A DNA stretch of 64,000 nt from an uncultured Pelagibacteraceae bacterium. Lineage in GTDB: Bacteria; Pseudomonadota; Alphaproteobacteria; Pelagibacterales; Pelagibacteraceae. The stretch is taken from positions 1 to 64,000 of the forward strand of contig CACNXC010000002.1 in NCBI GenBank assembly GCA_902624315.1, given 5' to 3'. Both the position numbers and the translations under genes were made by a program. Positions 16,020 to 24,443 of the stretch are shown piece after piece (the first letter of the stretch is position 1; each line of letters starts with the position of its first letter). The notes under the pieces were generated by a model, which saw only the letters and a program-made list of their open reading frames with translations, was not told the DNA's origin and did not search any database.

Positions 16020-17386
16020 GAAAAAATTTAAATGTAATTGCAGCTTATACTATAATGTTGGGATTAATTATTCTTGTTGGAATTTTTCAATCTTGGAATA
16101 TAGCTTTATCGATTTTTAATCTTTGTTTGATTTCAGCGGTCATGACAATGGGAGCTAATATTCAATGGGGTTATGCTGGTCTTATTAACTTTGGTATAAT
16201 GGGCTATACTGCCCTTGGTGGTTTAGCTGCAGTTTTAATCTCTGTTGATCCCGTTAAAGAAGCATGGAGCGCAGGTGGATCTAATATTCTATTTAGTCTT
16301 TTACTAATAATAGGAATGGTATTAGCCGTTAGATACGTACTAAAAAAATATGAAAAATCAAAAGTTAGAACCTATATTATTGCAACTATTATAATTGCAG
16401 GAATAATAATCATTAGATTTGTATCTGAACCTGGGATTGAGGCAATAGAGGAAGTAGATCCTGCAAAAACAGGATTTCTCGGCGGATTTGGTCTTCCAAT
16501 TATTTTTTCTTGGATCGTTGGCGCTCTATTTGCAGGTGGGTTAGCATTTGTAATTGGTAAAGTTGCCTTGGGTTTAAGGGCAGACTATCTGGCAATAGCC
16601 ACTTTATTAATATCAGAAATTGTTATTGCAATAATTAAACACGAAGATTGGCTCACCAGAGGTGTAAAAAATGTTATTGGATTGAAGCGCCCTGCACCTT
16701 ATGAGGTAAATTTACAACAGACAGATTGGTTTATAAATTTAGTTGAAAAATTTAACTCAAGTAAATTGAATTTAATAACAGATTTAACTGAGAGACAAGC
16801 AGCTCTAAATCAATTTGTCATTGAGGGATCATCAATTTTTGTAAAACTTTGTTATTCAGGTTTGTTTTTAATTGTTGTTATCATTCTATTAATTCTTACT
16901 CAAAAAGCTCTTTATTCTCCGTGGGGTAGAATGATGAGAGCTATTAGAGATAATGAAGAGGCAGCGAATGCAATGGGTAAAAATGTGGTGAAACAACATT
17001 TGCTAATTTTTGTTTTAGGTTCAGCTATAGTTGGGATAGCTGGCGCTATGTTAGTAACCCAAGATGGATTATTTACTCCAGGCAGCTACAGACCTATGCG
17101 ATATACTTTTTTAATTTGGGTGATGGTCATAGTAGGTGGCAGTGGAAATAATTTTGGTGCAATTCTAGGAGGCTTTGTGGTTTGGTTTTTATGGATTGAG
17201 TCAGCACCTATTGGATTATATTTAGTTAATTTAACAACAGCTGGTTTAGCTGACACTCACTTTTTAAAAGTTCATCTAATTGAAAGTGTCCCATACTTTA
17301 GATTTTTGATGATGGGAATAGGCCTGTTATTGATAATGAGATATAGACCAAAAGGTATACTTCCAGAAAAAATAGAAATAAAATAA
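16016..17386 (+). CDS. livM: HAAT family ABC transporter permease, LivM type (second system), enlarged
   Basis: 456 residues from a GTG overlapping livH by four bases; typical LivM proteins have 310-360. The core is recognised by NIQWGYAGLINFGIMGYTALG, LGLRADYLAIATLLISEI and MMRAIRDNEEAANAMGK. The additional length comes from two added hydrophobic segments with a basic loop (about residues 80-150) and a soluble loop near 225-275 (YEVNLQQTDWFINLVEKF). These may adapt the channel to its binding protein. Last gene of the G-F-H-M set. Confidence 0.88.
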   Translation: MRKNLNVIAAYTIMLGLIILVGIFQSWNIALSIFNLCLISAVMTMGANIQWGYAGLINFGIMGYTALGGLAAVLISVDPVKEAWSAGGSNILFSLLLIIGMVLAVRYVLKKYEKSKVRTYIIATIIIAGIIIIRFVSEPGIEAIEEVDPAKTGFLGGFGLPIIFSWIVGALFAGGLAFVIGKVALGLRADYLAIATLLISEIVIAIIKHEDWLTRGVKNVIGLKRPAPYEVNLQQTDWFINLVEKFNSSKLNLITDLTERQAALNQFVIEGSSIFVKLCYSGLFLIVVIILLILTQKALYSPWGRMMRAIRDNEEAANAMGKNVVKQHLLIFVLGSAIVGIAGAMLVTQDGLFTPGSYRPMRYTFLIWVMVIVGGSGNNFGAILGGFVVWFLWIESAPIGLYLVNLTTAGLADTHFLKVHLIESVPYFRFLMMGIGLLLIMRYRPKGILPEKIEIK

Positions 17387-17390
17387 AAAG

Positions 17391-17462
17391 ATGAAATATA
17401 TAATTTTAGGTGCAGCTTTTGCTTGGGCTTTATATATGGCTGATAAATATTTATTTTTTTAA
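17391..17462 (+). CDS. possible 23-residue single-span membrane peptide
   Basis: ATG at 17391, four bases after the livM stop, opens a 23-codon frame (starts MKYIILGAAFAWALYMADK, ends in Phe-Phe) and stops at 17460-17462 inside the left edge of the terminator. The composition, hydrophobic and ending in charged then aromatic residues, is that of a small membrane peptide. No strong Shine-Dalgarno is seen and the frame could be chance in such AT-rich DNA. It fills the whole space between livM and the terminator. Confidence 0.35.
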   Translation: MKYIILGAAFAWALYMADKYLFF

Positions 17463-17498
17463 AAAAAACCCCCAACATAAAAATGTCAGGGGTTTTAA
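17463..17498. terminator. bidirectional terminator between convergent importer genes
   Basis: AAAACCCC (17465-17472) pairs with GGGGTTTT (17489-17496), with an inner ACAT/ATGT pairing around an AAAA loop. A-runs on the left and T-runs on the right make it usable in both directions: for livHM (+) and for the binding-protein gene (-) that ends at 17511. Confidence 0.75.
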
Positions 17499-17510
17499 TT
17501 TTAAGATAAA

Positions 17511-18692
17511 TTATCTTTGTTTTTTAGTTTTAAATTTTCCGCCTTTAACTTCTTGTTCTAAGAAAGAACCTTCAGCTTCACCGACGCTAGTAAAAGTAAC
17601 ACCTGTTGCACCTTCATAGTCGACTTTTTTACCTTTAGCTAATAAATCTAAACCTTTTTTAAGTTCACCTGGATAAATTTTTGTTCCAGGGCCGTTAGCA
17701 ACATCCATTACATTTTTTGCAATTGACGCTCTGTCAGCTGAATTACCTGCTTGCATTGCTAAAACAATTAAAGCGGCTGCATCGTATGATTCTCCAGTGT
17801 AAGGACCAGAACTATCAATACCAGCAGCTTTTGCTACACCAGCAAAAACTCCAGCACCTTTTCCAGTTGAACCTGGCATTGAACCAAAAGACTTTCTTAA
17901 ATCTTTTCCAAATGCATCAACTAATGATTGACCAATCATACCATCTGACAAAATAAATCTGTCAAATGCACCAGAGTCTAAAGAAGCTTGAATAATACCT
18001 TTTCCACCTTGGTCAAGATATCCAATAACAGCTACTGCATCACCACCCGCTGAAGCTAGTGTTGCAACCTCAGAAGAATAATCTGCTTTTCCATCTTCAT
18101 GAGCATTTACTGTAGTTACTTTTATTCCGTGAGCTTCTACTGCTGCTTTATAAACATCAGCTAAACCTTTACCATAATCGTTGTTTGTATAAGTAATAGC
18201 TACACTTTTTACTTTTCTATCTTTAGTAATATCTGCAAGAATTTGTCCACCTCTAGCATCTGATGGAGCAGTTCTAAAGAAATACCCTTTATCATCTAGA
18301 GTTGTTAATCCTGGAGATGTTGCAGAAGGTGAAATCATTACCACACCATTTGGTACAGCAACATTTGATGCAATAGCACCTGTTACACCTGAACAATCAG
18401 CACCCATGATTGCAGCAACACCTTGTGCAATAACACCTTCAGCTGCTGCTGTCGCTGCTGCTGAGTCAACACAAGTTGAGTCTGCTCTTACTACTGAAAT
18501 TTTTTCTCCACCTAATAGTGAACCTGAGTCAGATGCTTCTTTAAAAGCAAGTTCTGCAGATGCAGCCATAGCAGGTGTAAGAGATTCTATAGGACCAGTG
18601 AATCCTAAAATTATTCCCATTTTTACTTCTGCAAAAACATTTGTTGTAAAACTTGATACAAATATAAATGCAGCAATAATTAGTTTTCTCAT
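17511..18692 (-). CDS. livK: HAAT-type periplasmic substrate-binding protein (second system)
   Basis: 393 residues with a signal peptide (cleavage near VFA-E, about residue 21). The mature start VKMGIILGFTGPIESLTP and MGADCSGVTGAIASNVAVPNG are typical of type I leucine/isoleucine/valine-binding proteins. The ligand loop reads SPSATSPGL. It shares no close sequence with the binding protein at 5974, so the two systems likely have different ligands. It faces the G-F-H-M genes and shares a 137-base divergent upstream region with the EutA-like gene. Confidence 0.88.
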   Translation of the reverse strand: MRKLIIAAFIFVSSFTTNVFAEVKMGIILGFTGPIESLTPAMAASAELAFKEASDSGSLLGGEKISVVRADSTCVDSAAATAAAEGVIAQGVAAIMGADCSGVTGAIASNVAVPNGVVMISPSATSPGLTTLDDKGYFFRTAPSDARGGQILADITKDRKVKSVAITYTNNDYGKGLADVYKAAVEAHGIKVTTVNAHEDGKADYSSEVATLASAGGDAVAVIGYLDQGGKGIIQASLDSGAFDRFILSDGMIGQSLVDAFGKDLRKSFGSMPGSTGKGAGVFAGVAKAAGIDSSGPYTGESYDAAALIVLAMQAGNSADRASIAKNVMDVANGPGTKIYPGELKKGLDLLAKGKKVDYEGATGVTFTSVGEAEGSFLEQEVKGGKFKTKKQR

Positions 18693-18829
18693 TATATTCC
18701 TCTATTTGTTAACAATTTATAAAGACTAAATTAAATCCTATTTATATAGATTTTCAACTGCCAAATTATCTTATTTTATAATGTCTTTATTTAAACTAGA
18801 CTGATTATTAAAGATTTTAAACGATTTTA

Positions 18830-19579
18830 ATGAAGTCTAATAAAATTCAACCACAATTTATAAAAAAATATAATCCTAGAATAGGATTAATTGCTTTAGC
18901 TACAGATTTCATAATCGAAAAAGACTTTATCAAAATAATTAAAGATAAAGATATAGATTTTTTTGTAAATAGAATTGAATGTTATAATCCTTTATCTAAA
19001 GAAAATCTAATTAAAATGTCTGAAAAAGTTACAGATGTTACTAAAAATATTTTACCAGATGAAAACATAGATTGTGTTGTATATGGATGTACCTCTGGAA
19101 CTATAGCTGTGGGACATGATACCATCGAAAGAAAAGTTAAAGAAGCGAAACCAAAAGCAAAAATTACAACGCCTAGCACTGCAGCTATTAAAGCATTAAA
19201 AAAGTTAAAAATAAAAAAAATAGCAATATTTACTCCTTATAGTAAAAAATTAAATGATGAAGTAATAGATTATTTTTCAAGTCAGGGTTTTGATGTTGTT
19301 GCAAATACTTATCTAGATATCGCAGCTGACTATGACATTGGAAAAGTAGATCAAAATTTTTTATTTAAAACTTTATCGCAGATAGAAATCAAAAATGCTG
19401 ATGCCTTATTTATTTCGTGCACAGCTTTACCAGTTTTAAATATAATTGAAAGATTAGAGAAAGAATTAGGTAAGCCTGTCATTACAAGCAATCAATCATT
19501 AATATGGGATACTTTAGAAAGTATTGATATGAACAAAAATATTCTAGGTTTTGGAAAATTATTTAATTTAGATCAATGA
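18830..19579 (+). CDS. eutA: Asp/Glu racemase superfamily protein, EutA/maleate isomerase-like
   Basis: 249 residues. The two catalytic cysteines of the Asp/Glu racemase superfamily are visible: VVYGCTSGTIAVG (near residue 86) and ALFISCTALPVLN (near residue 198). The fold order and KITTPSTAAIKALKKL match maleate isomerase, arylmalonate decarboxylase and EutA. EutA is found in ectoine degradation clusters, and the next gene, overlapping by four bases, encodes an EutD/DoeA-type ectoine hydrolase, which favours EutA. The reaction performed by EutA is not well established. Other ectoine genes (doeB, doeC, doeD) are absent from the window. Confidence 0.72.
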   Translation: MKSNKIQPQFIKKYNPRIGLIALATDFIIEKDFIKIIKDKDIDFFVNRIECYNPLSKENLIKMSEKVTDVTKNILPDENIDCVVYGCTSGTIAVGHDTIERKVKEAKPKAKITTPSTAAIKALKKLKIKKIAIFTPYSKKLNDEVIDYFSSQGFDVVANTYLDIAADYDIGKVDQNFLFKTLSQIEIKNADALFISCTALPVLNIIERLEKELGKPVITSNQSLIWDTLESIDMNKNILGFGKLFNLDQ

Positions 19580-20748
19580 GTCTTTTTACTAAAGAAGAAT
19601 ATAATAATAGATTAAAAAAAGTTCAAAAAATGATGCAAGATAAAAGCATCGAATTATTAATTTCTCACGATACGAATAATATAAATTACTTAACAGGTTA
19701 CGATGCTTGGTCTTTTTATTATGCTCAATGTGCAATAGTCCATGTCAATGCTGATGAACCTTTATGTTTTGTTAGAGATCAGGATGCAGGTGGAGCTTAC
19801 CTAAAAACATATTTAAAGAAGGAGAATATAATTGTATATGATGAACACTACATTCATACTTGGCCTAAGCATCCTTATGATTATTTAGTGGAGATAATTA
19901 AGAATAAAAAATGGGATAAGCTTTCTATTGGTTTAGAGATGGACGCACATTATTTTACCGCATTCTGTTATCAAAAAATTAAGGATGGTTTACCCGATGC
20001 CATGATCAAAGACTCTGAAAGATTAGTTAATTGGGCTCGTCTAGTAAAATCAAATACTGAAATAAATTTTATGAAATCTGCTGCAAAAATTTCAGAGGTT
20101 GGAATGAAAAAAGCTTACGAAGTAATAAGTCCTGGGGTTAGACAATGTGATGCTGTTGGAGAAATTCAAAAAGCTTTGTTTTATGGAACCCCTGAATTTG
20201 GCGGAGAATACGCCAGTATTGCAACATTGCTTCCTACCGGAAAAGGAACATCTGCTTCACATCTAACCGCAACACAAGATAAATTTATTGATGGTGAGGC
20301 TACAATTGTTGAACTTTCTGGAGTGTATAAGCGTTACCATGCGCCAATGGCCAGAACTATTTTGCTTGGAAAACCTGATCAACTTAAAATTGATACGATG
20401 AAAAAAACAATTGAGGCGCTTCAAGCTGGAATTGATGCAACGAAACCTGGAAATACTGTAGATCACGTTGCTCAAGCATTTTGGAAAATATTAGATAAAT
20501 ATGGAATAGAAAAAAAATCTAGAACTGGTTATTCGATTGGAATTGGTTATCCCCCAGATTGGGGAGAACATACTTTAAATATTTATAAAGGCGACATGAC
20601 AATTTTAGAGCCTAATATTTGTTTTCATATGATAGCGGTTATGCAATTTGGTGAATGGGGTGTTGAAGCATCAGAAGCAATTAGAGTTACAGATCAAGGA
20701 GCAGAATTATTTTGTAATATGTCTAAAGAACTTCACGTTAAAAGCTAG
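19576..20748 (+). CDS. doeA: M24-family hydrolase, DoeA/EutD ectoine hydrolase-like
   Basis: 390 residues. The N-terminal creatinase-like domain contains NYLTGYDAWSFYYAQC, FVRDQDAGGAYLKT and YIHTWPKHPYDYL, close to the DoeA/EutD pattern (LTGYDGWSFYVHQC, QDANGA, HPMDYL). The C-terminal pita-bread domain has VELSGVYKRYHAPMART, in which the usual metal-ligand aspartates of Xaa-Pro aminopeptidases are replaced, as in the metal-independent creatinase/DoeA branch. Ectoine hydrolase opens the ectoine ring to N-acetyl-diaminobutyrate. Creatinase or a prolidase-like enzyme are alternatives. It sits just ahead of a spermidine/putrescine-type importer. Confidence 0.75.
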   Translation: MSLFTKEEYNNRLKKVQKMMQDKSIELLISHDTNNINYLTGYDAWSFYYAQCAIVHVNADEPLCFVRDQDAGGAYLKTYLKKENIIVYDEHYIHTWPKHPYDYLVEIIKNKKWDKLSIGLEMDAHYFTAFCYQKIKDGLPDAMIKDSERLVNWARLVKSNTEINFMKSAAKISEVGMKKAYEVISPGVRQCDAVGEIQKALFYGTPEFGGEYASIATLLPTGKGTSASHLTATQDKFIDGEATIVELSGVYKRYHAPMARTILLGKPDQLKIDTMKKTIEALQAGIDATKPGNTVDHVAQAFWKILDKYGIEKKSRTGYSIGIGYPPDWGEHTLNIYKGDMTILEPNICFHMIAVMQFGEWGVEASEAIRVTDQGAELFCNMSKELHVKS

Positions 20749-20800
20749 TTATTAAAGGTTGAAATTTATTCTTACAAATGTTTAAAAGTTGATTAAAATT

Positions 20801-21886
20801 ATGGCTCTTAAAAAAGATTTCGTCAAATTCGATAAAGTAGATAAAAGCTATGACGGCAAGGTTTTAGTTGTTAAGGATCTTCAATTAGATATTGAGGAAG
20901 GTGAGTTTGTAACTATGTTAGGACCCTCAGGTTCTGGAAAAACAACTTGCTTAATGATGCTGGCAGGATTTGAAACACCAACAAATGGTGAAATATATTT
21001 AGATGGTAGGGCTATTTCAAGTATACCTCCACATAAAAGAGGTATTGGAATGGTATTTCAGAATTATGCGTTATTTCCTCATATGACAGTTTATGAAAAC
21101 CTTGCCTTTCCATTAAGAGTTAGAAAAATTCCAAAAGATGAGGCAGATAAAAAGATTGATAAGGCGTTATCAATGGTTTCACTTCAAGGTTTTGCATCAA
21201 GAATGCCAGGGCAATTATCAGGCGGTCAACAACAAAGGGTAGCTGTAGCGAGATCATTAGTATTTGATCCTCAACTAGTTTTAATGGACGAACCTCTGGG
21301 AGCTTTAGATAAAAATTTGAGAGAGAGTATGCAATATGAAATTAAACATATACATGAAAACATAGGGGTAACTGTAGTTTACGTAACTCATGATCAAAGT
21401 GAGGCATTAACCATGTCTAATCGTATCGCTGTTTTTAATGATGGAAAAGTTCAGCAGCTTTCAAGTCCAGATGAGCTTTATGAAAAACCTGTGAATTCTT
21501 TTGTTGCTGAATTTATTGGAGAAAATAATACCTTCGTGGGTGAGGTTTCAGATATTTCAGGTGGTAAGTGTAAAGTTAAAATAGCTAACACAGATATACT
21601 TGCGAATCCTATTTCTGTAAAAGGTAAAGGTGAGAAAACTAAGATTTCTTTAAGACCTGAAAGAGCGTTAATTAATCCAAGTGATCAAATGGACAATATA
21701 CATTCTGGAAAGATTGAAGAAGTAATATATCACGGAGATCATACAAGAGTTAGAATAAATCTTTTAGGCAACAATCAATTTATCTTAAAGGTCCCTAACA
21801 GTTCAGCCAATTTGGATATCAAGCTTGGCAAAGATATCAAGATAGGTTGGAACAGTGAAGATGCTAGAGCGCTAGATCCTTCTTAG
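20801..21886 (+). CDS. potA: spermidine/putrescine-type ABC transporter ATP-binding protein
   Basis: About 361 residues from the ATG at 20801; an in-frame TTG four codons upstream is less likely. Walker A is GPSGSGKTT, the Q-loop segment GMVFQNYALFPHMTV, the signature LSGGQQQRVAVARSL, Walker B VLMDEPLGALD and the switch THDQSEALTMSNR. The last 120 residues form a TOBE domain (SLRPERALI, HGDHTRVRI), as in PotA. First gene of a potADBC-like operon; 52 bases after the DoeA-like gene on the same strand. Confidence 0.88.
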   Translation: MALKKDFVKFDKVDKSYDGKVLVVKDLQLDIEEGEFVTMLGPSGSGKTTCLMMLAGFETPTNGEIYLDGRAISSIPPHKRGIGMVFQNYALFPHMTVYENLAFPLRVRKIPKDEADKKIDKALSMVSLQGFASRMPGQLSGGQQQRVAVARSLVFDPQLVLMDEPLGALDKNLRESMQYEIKHIHENIGVTVVYVTHDQSEALTMSNRIAVFNDGKVQQLSSPDELYEKPVNSFVAEFIGENNTFVGEVSDISGGKCKVKIANTDILANPISVKGKGEKTKISLRPERALINPSDQMDNIHSGKIEEVIYHGDHTRVRINLLGNNQFILKVPNSSANLDIKLGKDIKIGWNSEDARALDPS

Positions 21887-21986
21887 ACCACCAATATATT
21901 GCTAAATTAACTAAAATGGGCTGTTGACTCTCATTATCGATCTTGTTGTAATTGATTTTTATAAAAAACGTTTAAACGGAGGAAAA

Positions 21987-23114
21987 ATGAAAAAACTAAG
22001 TAAAGTATTACTAGCTATTTCTTTTGTACTTTCACTAACTACTTCAGCATTTGCAACAACAGTAACTGCAGTGTCATGGGGTGGGGCTTATACTGAGTCT
22101 CAAAAGTTAGGTTATGGTGATCCTACAGCTAAAAAACTTGGCATAAATATTGCCTGGGTTGACTATTCTGGTGGATTATCTGAGATTAAAGCACAAAAAG
22201 AAGCTGGTAAAATCACGTGGGATATAATCGACGTGTTTGCAATGGATACTATTACTGGATGTGATGAAGGATTATTTGTTGAATTTGATTTCGATAAAGA
22301 CTTCCCACCAGCTCCAGATGGAACTCCTGCAAGTAAAGATTTCTTTACTGCAATGCCTAGTAAGTGTGCTGTAGGAAATATTTTATATTCTTGGAATTAT
22401 GCTTATAACACTAATAATGTTAAAGGTACTCCAAAGACTATCAAAGATTTCTTTAACACTAAAAAATTCCCTGGAAAAAGAGCTATCTACAAAAGCGCTT
22501 TAACAAACTTAGAGATCGCTTTAGCAGCAGATGGTATTAAACCAGGAAAAGGTGGAGCAAAAATCTATAAAGCTTTAGAAACAGAAAAAGGTGTTGAAAG
22601 AGCAATGAATAAGATCAAAAAACTTTGCACAGACCCTAAAGGTGGATGTGTATTTTGGTCTGCAGGTGCTCAACCACCAGAACTATTAGTGTCAGGTGAA
22701 GTAGTAATGGCTACTGGTTGGAATGGTAGATTCTTCAATGCTGAAATTGGAGAAGGTGCACCAATCAAACAAGTTTGGGATGGCCAAGGTCTTGACTACG
22801 AATATTTCGTTCAAGTTAAAGGTGGACCAAACGATGCTAATGGTATGGCTAAAAAAGCTTTAGCTATGATGACTAGCTCGGAGATGTTAGCAGGAAGCGC
22901 TAAATACATCGCATATGCTCCTTGGAGAAAATCTTCAATTAGCATTATGGAAAAAGGTGAGCCTTGGTATAAAGATGGCAAGACTAACATGGTACCACAA
23001 ATGCCAACTGCACCGGCTAACACTAAAAATTACTTCTTAGTAGATCCAATTTTCTGGGCTGACAACGGCACAGAGCTTGGTGAAAAATGGGAAGCTATGA
23101 AAGCTGGTCTATAA
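21987..23114 (+). CDS. potD: polyamine-type periplasmic substrate-binding protein
   Basis: 375 residues. The start is the ATG at 21987 with a good Shine-Dalgarno (GGAGGA, 21978-21983); it gives a signal peptide of about 23 residues (…TTSAFA). A frame upstream of this is open but lacks any support. The mature start TTVTAVSWGGAYTESQKLGY and the segments NTKKFPGKRAIY and LVSGEVVMATGWNGR fit type II solute-binding proteins of the PotD/spermidine-putrescine family. SBPs of this family also take other cationic compounds. Three cysteines in the mature part (CDEG, SKCAVG, LCTDPKGGC) may form disulphides. Confidence 0.85.
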   Translation: MKKLSKVLLAISFVLSLTTSAFATTVTAVSWGGAYTESQKLGYGDPTAKKLGINIAWVDYSGGLSEIKAQKEAGKITWDIIDVFAMDTITGCDEGLFVEFDFDKDFPPAPDGTPASKDFFTAMPSKCAVGNILYSWNYAYNTNNVKGTPKTIKDFFNTKKFPGKRAIYKSALTNLEIALAADGIKPGKGGAKIYKALETEKGVERAMNKIKKLCTDPKGGCVFWSAGAQPPELLVSGEVVMATGWNGRFFNAEIGEGAPIKQVWDGQGLDYEYFVQVKGGPNDANGMAKKALAMMTSSEMLAGSAKYIAYAPWRKSSISIMEKGEPWYKDGKTNMVPQMPTAPANTKNYFLVDPIFWADNGTELGEKWEAMKAGL

Positions 23115-23151
23115 TTTAAGTTTTAAACAACTTAATTATATATTATAATTT

Positions 23152-23180
23152 AAGGGCGGTTATTATTAACCGCCCTTTTT
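23152..23180 (+). terminator. Rho-independent terminator between potD and potB
   Basis: An 11-bp perfect stem AAGGGCGGTTA / TAACCGCCCTT (23152-23162 with 23167-23177) with a 4-base loop runs into a short T stretch. It lies 4 bases before the permease ATG (23185), so permease expression must depend on read-through. The stem is one of the most GC-rich segments of the window. Confidence 0.85.
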
Positions 23181-23184
23181 ATTT

Positions 23185-24438
23185 ATGAGCTCTGAAACAA
23201 AACAAATTCTAACAACAGATGGAATACCTTTAGAGGTAAGTCTTAAAAAAGCAGAGAGAAAGAATAAGATCAAAGCCTTTTTACTTGTTGCTCCCTTATT
23301 ATTATTTTTAATTATTACTTATGTCTTTCCAATAGGCGATATGTTGTTTCGAAGTGTTGACGATAAGATGGTAACACAAATGCTTCCAAAAACTTTTAAA
23401 GCAATGGAGAACTGGGATGGTCAAGAGTTACCTGAGGAAGAGGTTTTTGCAGCTTTTCATGAAGATTTTATAAAATTAGTAGAAGACAAACGTGAAGGTA
23501 AACTATCTACTCAATTAAATTATACAAAGAACGGATTTAAAAGCATTATTAAAAAATTACGAAGAAAATCAAAATCATTTGAAGAGGGAAACTATAAAGA
23601 GCAAATAATGTCAGTTCACAAAAGATGGGCTGATGTTGAGTACTGGAGAGCAATTAAAAGAAGAGCTCCTGAGTTTACAAGTCAAAAATATCTAAAGGGT
23701 ATGGACATGTATGTAAATGAAGAAGGAAAAATAGTAAGTGTAGAGGAAGACAGAAGAATTCATAGAGTATTATGGTTAAGAACTCTTGAAATTGCATTTT
23801 TTGTAACAGTTTTTTGTTTCTTAATGGCTTATCCAATAGCCCATTTACTCGCTACTTTACCTATGAAGTATAGTAACTTATTAATGATCTGTGTACTGCT
23901 GCCGTTCTGGACTTCATTACTTGTGAGAACTGCAAGCTGGATGATTTTGTTGCAACAACAAGGAATAGTAAATGATTTCTTTGTCGGAATAGGATTGGTA
24001 GCCGATGATAATAGACCTGAGATGATGTACAACAAAACTGGAAGTTACGTTGCAATGACACAAATATTGCTACCATTCATGGTTTTACCACTTTATAGTG
24101 TCATGAAAACTATCTCACCTAGCTTAATGAGGGCAGGAAAATCATTAGGTGGTACGCCATTTGTGGCATTTTGGAAAGTTTATTTTCCATTAACAATTCC
24201 AGGAATAGGTGCGGGCTGTTTATTAGTATTTATTTTAGCGATAGGTTATTACATCACCCCAGCCTTAGTTGGCGGTGCATCTGGAACTTTAATAAGTAAC
24301 CAAATTGCTTTCCACATGAAAAGCACTCTTGATTGGAGCTTTGCATCAGCCATGGGATTAATGTTGTTGAGTGGAGTATTGGTAATTTATTGGCTTTATA
24401 ACAAACTAGTTGGAATTGATAATATTAAATTAGGATAA
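23185..24438 (+). CDS. potB: polyamine-type ABC transporter permease, PotB type with large insertion
   Basis: 417 residues, against about 285 for E. coli PotB. After the first membrane span (about residues 32-52, LLVAPLLLFLIITYVFP) there is a soluble, highly charged insertion of about 135 residues (roughly 55-195) before the second span. On topology it would face the periplasm and could contact the binding protein. The rest is a normal permease: LLPFWTSLLVRTASWMILL and the EAA-like loop MRAGKSLGGTPFVAFWKVYFP. It follows a terminator and is five bases from potC. Confidence 0.86.
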   Translation: MSSETKQILTTDGIPLEVSLKKAERKNKIKAFLLVAPLLLFLIITYVFPIGDMLFRSVDDKMVTQMLPKTFKAMENWDGQELPEEEVFAAFHEDFIKLVEDKREGKLSTQLNYTKNGFKSIIKKLRRKSKSFEEGNYKEQIMSVHKRWADVEYWRAIKRRAPEFTSQKYLKGMDMYVNEEGKIVSVEEDRRIHRVLWLRTLEIAFFVTVFCFLMAYPIAHLLATLPMKYSNLLMICVLLPFWTSLLVRTASWMILLQQQGIVNDFFVGIGLVADDNRPEMMYNKTGSYVAMTQILLPFMVLPLYSVMKTISPSLMRAGKSLGGTPFVAFWKVYFPLTIPGIGAGCLLVFILAIGYYITPALVGGASGTLISNQIAFHMKSTLDWSFASAMGLMLLSGVLVIYWLYNKLVGIDNIKLG

Positions 24439-24443
24439 TCACG

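Noticed and set aside
21924-21986. Upstream in-frame extension of the potD-like gene from a TTG
   Set aside because: The ATG at 21987 has a GGAGGA ribosome-binding site and starts a normal signal peptide; the extension encodes nothing recognisable.
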